Below the pieces are notes generated by a model, which saw only the letters and a program-made list of their open reading frames with translations, ran no database searches and was not told where the DNA came from. A stretch of DNA of 64,000 nt from JBBQZO01 sp038207625 (GTDB taxonomy: Bacteria > Pseudomonadota > Gammaproteobacteria > Burkholderiales > Burkholderiaceae_D), in NCBI GenBank assembly GCA_038207625.1, contig JBBQZO010000024.1:35265-99264 (forward strand), written 5' to 3'. The translations under genes were made by a program, and so were the position numbers. Shown here one piece after another: positions 17,022-25,217 of the stretch; the first letter of the stretch is position 1; the number at the start of each line of letters is the position of its first letter.

Positions 17022-17113
17022 GCTGGGCTGGGCTGGGCTGGGCTGGGCTGGGCTGGGCTGGGCTGGGCTGGGCTGGGCTGGGCTGGGCTGGGCTGGGCTG
17101 GGCTGGGCTGGGC
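17022..17113. repeat. Pentanucleotide microsatellite (GGGCT)n, about 18 copies
   Basis: Ninety-two bases of uninterrupted GCTGG/GGGCT repeats with no base change. The plus strand carries GGG runs spaced by CT throughout, which fits the G3-N2 pattern of G-quadruplexes. Because 5 is not a multiple of 3, all three frames read the same five-residue cycle, and the tract is open in five of the six possible frames shown by the flanking frames. It is an obvious slippage hotspot. Confidence 0.97.
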
Positions 17114-17220
17114 ATTATTCACAATAGAAATGGCCGAAATCACGAATATAAATTGGATCTATCAGGTAGAAAACTGCATACTTTCTCTGTCTCCTCTGTC
17201 TCCGTAACGGAAATAGATTC

Positions 17221-17247
17221 AGCCCGCTCTTTAGCGGGCTTTTTTTT
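17221..17247 (+). terminator. Strong Rho-independent terminator without an assigned gene
   Basis: AGCCCGCT / AGCGGGCT (17221-17228 and 17233-17240) encloses a 4-base loop and runs into seven or more T residues. No annotated plus-strand gene ends just before it. The previous plus-strand gene stops at 16687, on the far side of the microsatellite. Confidence 0.85.
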
Positions 17248-17471
17248 CGGCAACAGTCGCGCGTCGCGTCGGCAAGCGCCCGAGCACATCGGCAAGCACA
17301 CCAAGCGCCCCTCCGGCACGCCAGCTTTCTACTCGAACCACGCAAATCAGGGTGCGCAATATAAATATATTGAATACGCTTGTCCAGATACACCATTCGT
17401 GTATTTTTACCAACCACCGTCATGACGTTGGCTGCTAGAATGGCTCGTCAATCATCATTGCGAAAGCCATC

Positions 17472-17957
17472 ATGCACAGCGATTCGTTACCGCCAGCCCC
17501 CCACGCCCATGCGCCGGACACGGTTTTCGTCAAGACTGACAAGGGCCGCGATGAGATCAGCAAACGCAGCGCCGCGCTCAGCGCCAAGCAGCGCAGTGTG
17601 TTGATCATGCTCGATGGGGTCAAGCCCCTGCACACGCTCAGCACGGCCTTGTCCAAGGACGAACTGATGCTTATTATTGGCTTCTTGAGCGAGCAACAAT
17701 TCGTCACCGCGCGACCGATGCCCGCCAGCGTGCCCGCACGCCCGAAAGCACCCGGCCTGCGTTCGGCGGCGCCAAAACTGGTAGCCAAACCGGCCGAGGA
17801 TGCGCCTTACCCGTCGTCGGACAGTCTGGCTGAGCTGTATCACCGCAAGGCCGAGCTGACGGTGGTGCCGGCAGCGCCGGCTGAACCGCCTGAGCCGGCT
17901 GACAATATGTCGAGCGCCTACAATCTGAAGATCAAGTACCTGGAACAGAGCCGCTAA
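17472..17957 (+). CDS. Protein of unknown function with winged-helix-like core
   Basis: A 161-residue soluble protein. Residues about 20-80 (DEISKRSAALSAKQRSVLIM, then a leucine-rich helix pair ending GFLSEQQFV) look like a small helical or winged-helix domain. The middle is Pro/Ala-rich and probably disordered (about 82-145). The end, AYNLKIKYLEQSR, is charged and helical. No signal peptide or membrane segment. No family is recognised. It has its own upstream region after the terminator at 17221-17247 and is monocistronic. Confidence 0.7.
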   Translation: MHSDSLPPAPHAHAPDTVFVKTDKGRDEISKRSAALSAKQRSVLIMLDGVKPLHTLSTALSKDELMLIIGFLSEQQFVTARPMPASVPARPKAPGLRSAAPKLVAKPAEDAPYPSSDSLAELYHRKAELTVVPAAPAEPPEPADNMSSAYNLKIKYLEQSR

Positions 17958-18100
17958 GCAGGTTCGACAGGGATGCTGCGGGTATGCGGACGCAACACTG
18001 ACTGCGCGGCGCCGCATAGAGACGCGGTGTAACAGCACCTCCTGCCTCGACCACGCACCCAGCCCGCGCGGCGCCAACGATGGCGACGCCGGTTCAACGC

Positions 18101-18574
18101 TTAGTCGTGCTTGTCGTGTTTGTCGTGTTTGTCATGCTTGTCGTGACCGTGACCGCGGTCGTGGTCATCATCGCCACGGTCATGGCCGCGATCGCCATGG
18201 TCACGTCCATGTTCCTGCTCGCGCTCATAATGGCGACGCGACTCTTCCCGGTAATGCGTCGAATACACGTCGTTATACCAACGGTCATTGACGAAGTACA
18301 CTTGCTGACCGCAGGCGTTATAGGCGCGGCAATGCTTATCCCAGTGTTTCATGTGGCCCGGCGGCACGCGCAGGTAGATCGGGCGGCCGATGACACGGGT
18401 CGGGCGTTCGATGATCACCGGTTCGGCGTACACCACCGTCGGCTGGGGAAAGGCGCCAATATCGATACGGCCATAAAAATTCGGCTGACCGATCGACACG
18501 CTGACGTTGGTGCTACCAGCCATCACGGGAGCGGCGGCGGCAAATAGGGTTGCTGCGAATACTAGGGCTTTCAT
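18101..18574 (-). CDS. Secreted protein with His/Asp-rich KHD-repeat tail
   Basis: This 157-residue protein has a signal peptide (about residues 1-20, APVMAG). A middle domain contains conserved-looking aromatic and Pro residues and two Cys (HCRAYNAC). The last 45 residues are almost entirely His, Asp, Arg, Gly and Lys, ending in four KHD repeats. Such tails bind divalent metals weakly, but no function is assigned. ATG 18574 follows GAAAGAGG, so the in-frame TTG two codons upstream is not used. The 9-bp repeats encoding KHD are near-identical and could vary in number. Confidence 0.75.
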   Translation of the reverse strand: MKALVFAATLFAAAAPVMAGSTNVSVSIGQPNFYGRIDIGAFPQPTVVYAEPVIIERPTRVIGRPIYLRVPPGHMKHWDKHCRAYNACGQQVYFVNDRWYNDVYSTHYREESRRHYEREQEHGRDHGDRGHDRGDDDHDRGHGHDKHDKHDKHDKHD

Positions 18575-18712
18575 GTTCAAACCTCTTTCAGTGGACTGCG
18601 GCGAGACGGCACGTATCGCATATGGACATGGCCAGTATAGCCAATCGTGCCCAGCAGTATGTACGCTGGCGCACGATCGGCCCCGCTTGCCAGGCCCGTC
18701 GCGTGCAGCGCT

Positions 18713-19474
18713 CTACCAGAGCTTGGCCAGCGGAATGACCACGCCGCTGAACACCGACCAGTCGGTCGATGCCGCGTTCAGGCCATGCGCGACGCCAAAG
18801 TCGATCGTCAGCCGTTTGCTGGGACTGTAGCCGGCCGCCAGCAGCACTTGCGCCGTGCTGGCCGTGCCGTCGCGCCGGGTGCCCGACAATTCCGCCGTCA
18901 CGCCCCACTGCTCGGACAGCGGCGTCGAGAACGATGCCGACAGCCCCGTCTGAACGCGTCCGGTGTCGGGCTCGAGCGCGCCCAGCCGGGTGACATTGGC
19001 GTTCGCATCCATATGCACTTTGCCCAGATCGCGGCTGTAGATGGTGTTGAGCGTGTAGTCGGCCTTGCCGCTGCCGATCGCGTCCTTGGCCGTGGGCAGT
19101 TTGGCGCCCAGCTCGATGCCGAACGCCGTCTCCGGGTCCAGCACGAAGGCGCGCTTGAGCACCAGATTGCCATCGCCCACGCCGTGCGCGCGCGCACCGG
19201 CGTCATCGTGCGCCGACACATACGCCTCGCCGCCCAACAACAGCGCCCACTGTTCATTGAACGCCAGTTTGAACAGGAACGGCAGGCTGTCGCGGCGCGC
19301 GCCGTCCGAACGGCTGCCCAGCACGCCGATCTCGAACTCCAGCTGGCCGGCGGCGGACAGCTGGGCCGGGCTCGATACCGATGGGCGGTACGGCGTCACG
19401 GCCGGCTCGTCGGCCTGCGCCGTCAGTGAAATCGATGCCAGCAACAGCAGGCAGCTCGGGGTCGATAAACGCAT
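18713..19474 (-). CDS. Outer-membrane channel-like protein (MetA/phenol-degradation type)
   Basis: This 253-residue protein has a signal peptide (residues 1-21, LTAQA) and a barrel made of alternating strands. It resembles the 'putative MetA-pathway of phenol degradation' outer-membrane family: GQLEFEIGVLG at the start, FGIELGAKLPTAKD in the centre, and a strand-rich end closing with VVIPLAKLW. Members are thought to pass hydrophobic solutes, but the name comes from gene context elsewhere, not from biochemistry. It lies upstream of nothing obvious in catabolism here, and the LytTR regulator gene ends 66 bases away on the same strand. Confidence 0.75.
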   Translation of the reverse strand: MRLSTPSCLLLLASISLTAQADEPAVTPYRPSVSSPAQLSAAGQLEFEIGVLGSRSDGARRDSLPFLFKLAFNEQWALLLGGEAYVSAHDDAGARAHGVGDGNLVLKRAFVLDPETAFGIELGAKLPTAKDAIGSGKADYTLNTIYSRDLGKVHMDANANVTRLGALEPDTGRVQTGLSASFSTPLSEQWGVTAELSGTRRDGTASTAQVLLAAGYSPSKRLTIDFGVAHGLNAASTDWSVFSGVVIPLAKLW

Positions 19475-19540
19475 AATATCCTCGTCGTGGTCGCAAGCAT
19501 CAGCTTGCCAAAACGTGCATTGTAAGCCGGCGCGCGTCCA

Positions 19541-20317
19541 CTACATGTTGCGAAACAGCGACATGAACGGCTGACTGACCGACAAGGTCTCGGGCCGCGT
19601 CTTCAGACGCACCAGCCCTTTGCCAAATTCGTCGCGCGAAATGGCCGCGATCGCTCTCAGGTTGACGATCGTTGAACGGTGGATCTGCTTGAACACCGTC
19701 GGGTCGAGCACGTCGAGCAGCTCGCGGATGGGCTTGCGCAGCAGCGCCTCGCCCTCGGCCGTCATCACCACCGTATATTTGCTGTCGGACTGAAAATAGG
19801 CGACGTCCTCGACCATGATCAGGCGCGTTTCCTGGCCGGCGCTGGCGGTGATCCACACCAGCGGCGGCGCCTTGCTGGTATGGGGCAGCACGCCGGCCAG
19901 GCCCTGCAGCAGCGCGGCCAGTGCGTCGGCATCGGCCGGTCCCCGCGCCACGCGTGTCGTCAGGCGTCGCACGGTGCCCACCAGGCGCTCGCGCGTGACC
20001 GGTTTCAACAGGTAGTCCACCGCGCCGCGCTCGAAGGCGTCGATGGCGTACTGGTCGTAGGCCGTCACGAACACGATCTGGGTGCGCGGACTGGCCTCGG
20101 CCAGCGCTGCAGCCACCTCCAGGCCACTCAGGCCGGGCATGCGAATGTCCAGAAACGCCACGTCCGGCTGATGCGCGGCGATCGCTTCGAGCGCGCTGCC
20201 GCCATCGTCGCAGGCAGCGAGCACCTGCAGCTGCGGCCAGACCTCGGCCAGCAAGTCAACCAGCGCGTCGCGCAGCAGCGTCTCGTCTTCGGCAATCACA
20301 CAGTTAAGCGCCGACAT
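19541..20317 (-). CDS. LytR/AlgR (LytTR) family response regulator
   Basis: A 258-residue regulator. The receiver domain has the acidic pair in IAEDETLLRD, phosphoacceptor Asp in VAFLDIRMPGLSG (about residue 57), VTAYDQYAIDAF and the Lys of YLLKPVTRERL. A Pro/Ala linker follows, then a LytTR DNA-binding domain (about residues 155-258) with FKQIHRSTIVNLRAI. Its gene overlaps the 3' end of the kinase gene by 14 bases, so the two are translationally linked with the kinase first. Targets unknown; LytTR regulators bind imperfect direct repeats. Confidence 0.93.
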   Translation of the reverse strand: MSALNCVIAEDETLLRDALVDLLAEVWPQLQVLAACDDGGSALEAIAAHQPDVAFLDIRMPGLSGLEVAAALAEASPRTQIVFVTAYDQYAIDAFERGAVDYLLKPVTRERLVGTVRRLTTRVARGPADADALAALLQGLAGVLPHTSKAPPLVWITASAGQETRLIMVEDVAYFQSDSKYTVVMTAEGEALLRKPIRELLDVLDPTVFKQIHRSTIVNLRAIAAISRDEFGKGLVRLKTRPETLSVSQPFMSLFRNM

Positions 20318-21575
20318 GCTGGCCGTCCTTGCGTGCGCTGCTTGGCACGGTGATGGTGGCCGCCACCCCGCTGGGAAAATTGGCGACGATCACGAAGCTG
20401 GCCGCCGTGCCGTACGCCAGGCGCAGCCGTTCGCGCACGTTGCGCAAACCGATGCCAGTGCCGCCGCCATCGGCGCTAAAGCCGCGCCCGTCGTCGGCCA
20501 CCGTGACCGCCAGCGCCCCGCCCTGCTCGCGCGCCAGGATCCATACCGTGCCGCCGCCCGGTTTCGGCTCGAGCCCGTGCTTGATGGCATTTTCCACCAG
20601 CGTTTGCAGCATCATCGCCGGGAACAGCTGCGACTTGAAGGCGTCGGCCACGTCGACCTGCAAGGCCAGCCGCGCGCCCATCCGGATGCGCAGGATGTCC
20701 AGGTAGGCCTGGGCGCGTTCCAGCTCCACGCCCAGCGTCGACAAGGCGTCGTCGGTGCGCGGCAGCGAGTGGCGCAAATAGGTAATCAGGTTGCCCAGCA
20801 TCTGGTCGGCGCGCGCCGGATCGCTGCGCGTGAGAATCTGCGCACTGGCCAGGGTGTTGTACAAAAAATGTGGTTCCACTTGGGCATGCAGCAAGCTCAA
20901 CTTGGCAACCGTCAGCTCCTTCTCCGTCACCGTCTGTTGCGCGGCCACCTGTTCGCTGCGGCGCCGCTCGGCCACCCGGCGCGTGATGGCGCGCACGATC
21001 GCTTCGGCGTTCTCCAGATTGGTACCGTCGTCCACCAGCAGCGCGTCGCTCCAGGCGGCGCGCTCGGGCTCGCAGATCAGCGTGACGCTGCCGGCCTCGC
21101 CGTTGGGCGTGACGGTAGCCAGGATCTGATTGCGGCTGGCACCAAACAGCGCGGCCAACGTGAAGCGCGCCGGCGTCGCGCTGGTGTAGGGATCGATGCG
21201 CCTCACCTTGGCGCGCACTTGCAGGCTGTCGCGCGCGCTGCTGACGTCTTCGCTGCCGGGCAACTCGCGGATCGCCGCGTCGATCAAGTCGAACGCCTCG
21301 CCCGCTTCGAACGGGATCTCGATCTGGCGCCGCTGGCGGTTGGCGATGGCGCTGCGATTGACGCTGCCGGCGATCAGGCGGACCCGGCGCAGGTGCGAAA
21401 ACGCGCCGCTGAGCACGGCACTGGCCAACAGCAGGCCGGACAGGAAGATCAGTCCCTCAAGCGGCTGTTTCGATTGGCCAGGTAGCAGCAATTCGACAAA
21501 GCTGATCGTGACGACAGCAAACACCAGCATCCAGGCCAGCGCGATGCGGATGATAAAAAATAGACTGGTGATCAT
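20304..21575 (-). CDS. LytS-type sensor histidine kinase
   Basis: A 423-residue kinase. Two transmembrane helices occupy about residues 1-22 and 40-62. A cytoplasmic region of about 150 residues follows, then the His_kinase motif with PHFLYNTLASAQ (phosphorylated His) and an HATPase domain containing TLVENAIKHGLEPKPGGG and DDGRGFSADGGGTGIGLRNVRERL. This is the YehU/LytS class paired with LytTR regulators. ATG 21575 follows GAGGA; the frame is open further upstream but lacks signals. With so little outside the membrane, the input is probably sensed in the membrane or by the cytoplasmic linker. Confidence 0.93.
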   Translation of the reverse strand: MITSLFFIIRIALAWMLVFAVVTISFVELLLPGQSKQPLEGLIFLSGLLLASAVLSGAFSHLRRVRLIAGSVNRSAIANRQRRQIEIPFEAGEAFDLIDAAIRELPGSEDVSSARDSLQVRAKVRRIDPYTSATPARFTLAALFGASRNQILATVTPNGEAGSVTLICEPERAAWSDALLVDDGTNLENAEAIVRAITRRVAERRRSEQVAAQQTVTEKELTVAKLSLLHAQVEPHFLYNTLASAQILTRSDPARADQMLGNLITYLRHSLPRTDDALSTLGVELERAQAYLDILRIRMGARLALQVDVADAFKSQLFPAMMLQTLVENAIKHGLEPKPGGGTVWILAREQGGALAVTVADDGRGFSADGGGTGIGLRNVRERLRLAYGTAASFVIVANFPSGVAATITVPSSARKDGQHVGA

Positions 21576-21893
21576 GATAGGTTCCTCTTCGGTGGGCTTG
21601 GGTGAAAGATAGCAAGCACCAACCGGTACGCGCCGTATTATCCGATGGAACCGGGAAAGTAGCGATAGAACCGGCAATAAACCCGACCTGGCCTAGCGTT
21701 TTGCGTTTTGATTTGCGTGCCCGCCGTCGCCGCAGCGCCATCGGGCGCCGCTGATACGGCTCAGGCATCGCGACGCAGCAGGTCGAACCAAGCTTTCAAA
21801 ATAACATCTCACCATTATCTCCGTCCCACGATGCTGCGGGCGGCCTTGATCAGTCCTTGGGCCCGCTTGTGCGGGCGACGGTGGGGGGGGGGA
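21576..21893. other. 318-base region between divergent genes with hairpin and G10 tract
   Basis: This region carries the promoters of the LytS-type kinase (minus) and the unknown membrane protein (plus). Just before the latter are a perfect hairpin GCCCGC-TTGT-GCGGGC (21861-21876) and a run of ten G residues (21883-21892) that overlaps the ribosome-binding site. The plus-strand frame is open upstream to 21708 without ribosome signals. Nothing else is recognised. Confidence 0.65.
21883..21892. repeat. G10 homopolymer at the ribosome site of the gene at 21894
   Basis: Ten consecutive G residues end one base before the ATG of the membrane protein gene. Homopolymers of this length slip during replication. 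Here, changes in length would alter Shine-Dalgarno pairing or spacing, and would shift any frame reading in from upstream. A hairpin (21861-21876) lies just ahead. Confidence 0.9.
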
Positions 21894-23171
21894 ATGGTGA
21901 AAGATTTGGACAGCAATTCCGACGGTGCGCAGCCATCGACGCCACCGGCGGGCGACGCCGACGACGCGCTCGAGCAGGAAATCATCAACACCATCTGGCA
22001 TCACCGCCGCAAGGTCTGGCTATTCGGTGGCATCACGCTCAGTCTGGGATTGTGCGCGATCGTCGCCTCGCACGCGGCGCTCATCACCGAAGCGGACCAC
22101 GACGTGCGCGAAATCGTGCGCGACTTGGGTATCGCCCTGATCGTCTCGGCGCTGGTTGGCATCTTCTACGATTTTTTCAACGCACAAGCCGGTATCACGG
22201 CTGAAAAATTCAGGATGGAGCAAAACACAAAAAGACTGATCGCCACCGGGCGCGAGGTGCGCCATCTGCTTGATGAATATGCGATCGACCGACGCTCCGT
22301 CAACCTGATCCGGCGCTGGCTGGTGCGGCTGCTCAATCCGCAACTGCACGCGCAGACCATCGACGGACTGGAACGCGTGCTCACCGAAATTCACGCCATC
22401 AACCTCCTGAAACACAAGCTCGACGACAAGAACCACCAGCCATGCAAGGAACCGGAAGAGTACATCCGGTGGTTGTCCTGGATCATCACCTCGTATGTCG
22501 TTCCGGCCGCTGTCGCCACCCGCTCCATTTTGGAAGGACTGATCGACGGCAACGACGATATCGCCGTGTCGGTGCCGGATTACTTTCCGCCCGAGCGGCG
22601 CGATATCACCTTGCAATTGTTGGCCGCGCAAATGCGCGCGATGAGCGCGGGCGACGCGTACGACGCGATCTCCAACGTCTGGCTGTACGCCAGCATCAAG
22701 GATGGCTTCCATGCATCGACCCACGATGCGCTCGGGCGCGGACTGAAAATACGCAGAATCTACAACCTGTGCTATCGCTCGGACGACATGCGCAACGAGA
22801 TCGATTTCCATGCCGCCGTGGAGCTGGCCGTCAGGCAGGCGCGCCAGTTCCACGAAAAGAATTTCGAAGTGCGCTACCTGACCAACGAGATCGTCAATCG
22901 GCTCGACATCCGAAAACTCAACAGTCTGGGCATCGATGATCGCGACAGCCTGCGCTCGATGTATGTCGGCCACTATTACCAGGTCAAGAACGGCAAGATG
23001 CTGCGCTTCGCGCCCCGACTGGCCAATATGTCGGGGATCGGTGTCAAAGTCTACTCGACGACGAGCGAGGTCGGCGATTGCGACGGTTGCGGACAGTTGT
23101 TCGAATTCATTTGGCAGCAGTGCACCGGCGAGCCGCCGGCACAACACACGCGCGGGCCGGATCGCAGCTGA
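21894..23171 (+). CDS. Unknown two-helix membrane protein with large cytoplasmic domain
   Basis: A 425-residue protein. Two membrane helices lie at about residues 40-62 and 76-96, close to a charged N-terminus. The remaining 320 residues are predicted cytoplasmic, begin with a helical EKFRMEQNTKRLIATGREV stretch and end with a CDGC motif (DCDGCGQLFEF) that could bind metal. The layout of short cytoplasmic head, helix pair, coiled region and large soluble domain recalls 2TM sensor-effector proteins, but I recognise no family. ATG 21894 was chosen because the G10 tract immediately upstream provides a purine-rich ribosome site. It is monocistronic and converges on dadA. Confidence 0.75.
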   Translation: MVKDLDSNSDGAQPSTPPAGDADDALEQEIINTIWHHRRKVWLFGGITLSLGLCAIVASHAALITEADHDVREIVRDLGIALIVSALVGIFYDFFNAQAGITAEKFRMEQNTKRLIATGREVRHLLDEYAIDRRSVNLIRRWLVRLLNPQLHAQTIDGLERVLTEIHAINLLKHKLDDKNHQPCKEPEEYIRWLSWIITSYVVPAAVATRSILEGLIDGNDDIAVSVPDYFPPERRDITLQLLAAQMRAMSAGDAYDAISNVWLYASIKDGFHASTHDALGRGLKIRRIYNLCYRSDDMRNEIDFHAAVELAVRQARQFHEKNFEVRYLTNEIVNRLDIRKLNSLGIDDRDSLRSMYVGHYYQVKNGKMLRFAPRLANMSGIGVKVYSTTSEVGDCDGCGQLFEFIWQQCTGEPPAQHTRGPDRS

Positions 23172-23208
23172 TGCGGCGGCGCAGGCGGCGCCATGGCGCC
23201 ATGGCGCA

Positions 23209-23233
23209 AAAAAAACCGCTGACATCAGCGGTT
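23209..23233 (-). terminator. Rho-independent terminator of dadA
   Basis: On the minus strand, AACCGCTG pairs with CAGCGGTT around a short loop and is followed by seven T residues (A7 at 23209-23215 on the plus strand). It lies just beyond the dadA stop at 23256 and also serves the convergent gene ending at 23171. Confidence 0.85.
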
Positions 23234-23255
23234 TGTATGCGCGACAGGGCGGCGC

Positions 23256-24545
23256 TTAGGCGTCGGCGTACTGCAGGCGCGGGCTGCGCTGCTCGGCCAT
23301 ATAGCGGCTAACCGACAAGTCCTCGGCGCGGATGGCGGGGTTCTTGCCGGACATGACGTCGGCGAGCATCTGCGCCGAACCGCAGGACATGGTCCAGCCC
23401 AGCGTGCCGTGGCCGGTGTTGAGGTAAAGATTGCGCAAGGGCGTGCGGCCGACGATCGGCGTGCCGTCCGGCGTCATCGGACGCAAACCGGTCCAGAACG
23501 ACGCTTGCGCCGTGTCGCCGGCGCCCGGGAACAAGTCGTTGACCACCATTTCCAGCGTGGCGCGGCGGCGCGGATTGAGGCGCGTGTCGAAACCGGCGAT
23601 CTCGGCCATGCCGCCCACCCGGATCCGGTCATCAAACCGGGTCACGGCGATCTTGTAGGTTTCGTCCAGAATGGTCGAGGTCGGGGCCGCCTTGGCGTTC
23701 ACGATGGGCACCGTGATCGAATAGCCTTTCAATGGGTAGACGGGAATGGCGACCACGGACTTGAGCAACGTCGTCGAATACGCGCCCAGCGCCACCACGT
23801 AGGCGTCGCCTTGCACCAGCTCGGTACCGCAGGTAACGCCGGCGATCGCATCGCCGGCCGTCACCAAACTGTCGATCGAGACGTTGTAGCGGAACTTGAC
23901 GCCCAACGCGCTGGCCATCTCGGCCAGGCGAGTGGTAAACAACTGGCAGTCGCCCGTCTCGTCGTTAGGCAGGCGCAGACTGCCCACCAGCTTGTCCTTG
24001 ACGGCGGCCAGCGCCGGCTCGGCGCGCGCCAGTTCGTCGCGCGTGAGCAGCTCATAAGGCACGCCCGAATCCTTGAGCACCTGAATGTCCTTGGCGGCAT
24101 CGGCAAACTGCTTCTCGGTGCGGAACAACTGCATCGTGCCCTTCTGGCGTCCTTCGTAACTGATACCGGCTTCGGCGCGCAGCGTCTTAAAGCAGTCGCG
24201 GCTATATTCGGCAAGGCGTACCATACGTTCTTTATTGACCGCGTAACGGTCCGGCGTGCAGTTGCGCAGCATTTGCCACATCCATTGCAGCTGGAACAGC
24301 GAGCCGTCGGGCGTGATCGACAGCGGCGCATGGCGCTGCATCATCCATTTGACAGCCTTCAAAGGGATGCCGGGCGCGGCCCACGGCGAGGCGTAGCCGG
24401 GCGAGATCTGCCCTGCGTTGGCAAAACTCGTTTCCAGGCCGGGACCGGGCTGGCGATCGAGCACCGTCACATCGTGACCCGCCTTGGCCAGATAATAGGC
24501 ACTGGTTACACCGATGACGCCACTACCGAGAATCACAATACGCAT
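23256..24545 (-). CDS. dadA: D-amino acid dehydrogenase small subunit
   Basis: A 429-residue FAD enzyme that oxidises D-amino acids (D-alanine above all) to 2-oxo acids and ammonia and passes electrons to the quinone pool at the inner membrane. The FAD fold is clear: VILGSGVIGVTSAYYLAKAG at residues 3-22 with an acidic end in VLDRQPGPG. A DadA-typical SFANAGQISPGYASPWAAPG follows. The C-terminal FAD motif has GLRPMTPDGTPIVG and GHGTLGWTMSCGSAQ. Length is normal. It is divergent from an Lrp-type regulator (104 bases apart), the usual dad arrangement, and the terminator at 23209-23233 ends it. The catabolic alanine racemase gene dadX is not adjacent. Confidence 0.95.
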   Translation of the reverse strand: MRIVILGSGVIGVTSAYYLAKAGHDVTVLDRQPGPGLETSFANAGQISPGYASPWAAPGIPLKAVKWMMQRHAPLSITPDGSLFQLQWMWQMLRNCTPDRYAVNKERMVRLAEYSRDCFKTLRAEAGISYEGRQKGTMQLFRTEKQFADAAKDIQVLKDSGVPYELLTRDELARAEPALAAVKDKLVGSLRLPNDETGDCQLFTTRLAEMASALGVKFRYNVSIDSLVTAGDAIAGVTCGTELVQGDAYVVALGAYSTTLLKSVVAIPVYPLKGYSITVPIVNAKAAPTSTILDETYKIAVTRFDDRIRVGGMAEIAGFDTRLNPRRRATLEMVVNDLFPGAGDTAQASFWTGLRPMTPDGTPIVGRTPLRNLYLNTGHGTLGWTMSCGSAQMLADVMSGKNPAIRAEDLSVSRYMAEQRSPRLQYADA

Positions 24546-24649
24546 ATATCCCTCGATCAAATTTCAACAGAATGCCAAATTAATCGCTATGATATTGACA
24601 AACAGCTAGTTTTTGTTCACGTATAAATTGAATAAATCAGGAAAAAATC

Positions 24650-25144
24650 ATGCGAATCGTCAAAGAATCGAGCCGCAGCCTCGATAAGCTCGACCGCGCC
24701 ATCCTGCGCATCCTGCAGCAGGAGGGACGCTTGTCGATGAAAGATCTGGGCGAGCGGGTCGGGCTGTCGATCACCCCCTGCATCGAGCGCGTCAAGCGCA
24801 TGGAGCGCGACGGCGTCATCACCGGCTACCACGCCAAGGTCAATCCCGCTTCCTTAGGCGCCAAATTGCTGGTGTTCGTTGAAATCACGCTGAACCAGAA
24901 ATCGGCTTCGGCATTCGAACAGTTCCGCCGCGAAGTGCTGCAAATTCCCGAGGTGCAGGAATGCCACCTGGTGTCGGGCGATTTCGATTATCTGATCAAG
25001 GCGCGCATCCACGAAATGGCCGAATACCGCAAACTGCTCGGCGACATGCTGCTGCAACTGCCCGGCGCGGCGCAGTCGAAGAGCTATGTGGTGATGGAGG
25101 AGATCAAGGAAACGCTGGCCTTGTCGACCGAGGTGCTGCAGTAG
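24650..25144 (+). CDS. Lrp/AsnC family regulator (DadR-like)
   Basis: A 164-residue regulator. The N-terminal helix-turn-helix (about residues 14-60) contains LDRAILRILQQEGRLSMKDLGERVGLSITPCIERVKRME, typical of Lrp. The C-terminal RAM ligand domain has VQECHLVSGDFDYLIKARI. It lies divergent from dadA, matching the dadR-dadA arrangement in which alanine or leucine modulates transcription. The 104-base intergenic region is AT-rich. A role as general Lrp cannot be excluded, but the context favours control of dadA. Confidence 0.93.
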   Translation: MRIVKESSRSLDKLDRAILRILQQEGRLSMKDLGERVGLSITPCIERVKRMERDGVITGYHAKVNPASLGAKLLVFVEITLNQKSASAFEQFRREVLQIPEVQECHLVSGDFDYLIKARIHEMAEYRKLLGDMLLQLPGAAQSKSYVVMEEIKETLALSTEVLQ

Positions 25145-25217
25145 CGCAGTGCGCGGCCCGTCGCGGCGCAGCGGCCCGACAGCGCTCGGCACTGCCACAG
25201 CGCGCCAGTGACGCCAG

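Larger units (their letters stand above)
16940..17471. other. 532-base non-coding region with microsatellite and terminator
   Basis: No convincing gene. The region holds the GGGCT repeat (17022-17113), an AT-rich stretch (17114-17215) and a strong terminator (17221-17247) that has no obvious upstream gene on the plus strand. A transcript ending at that terminator, such as a small RNA or a short peptide from the ATG near 17130, is possible but unproven. The section 17250-17471 contains nothing recognisable before the next gene. Confidence 0.55.

Noticed and set aside
16998..17207. Plus-strand 69-codon frame with GLGWA repeats through the microsatellite
   Set aside because: The repeat is open in most frames by its nature. 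No ribosome site or conserved content is visible. Only a short peptide starting near 17130 remains a weak possibility and is noted under findings.
20316..21485. 389-codon plus-strand frame opposite the LytS-type kinase
   Set aside because: Low-complexity Arg/His/Ala/Gln-rich translation with no domain. The minus-strand kinase is intact.
22020..23225. 401-codon minus-strand frame opposite the unknown membrane protein
   Set aside because: It lacks a ribosome site and has shadow-type composition. The plus-strand frame has clear membrane helices and a good start.
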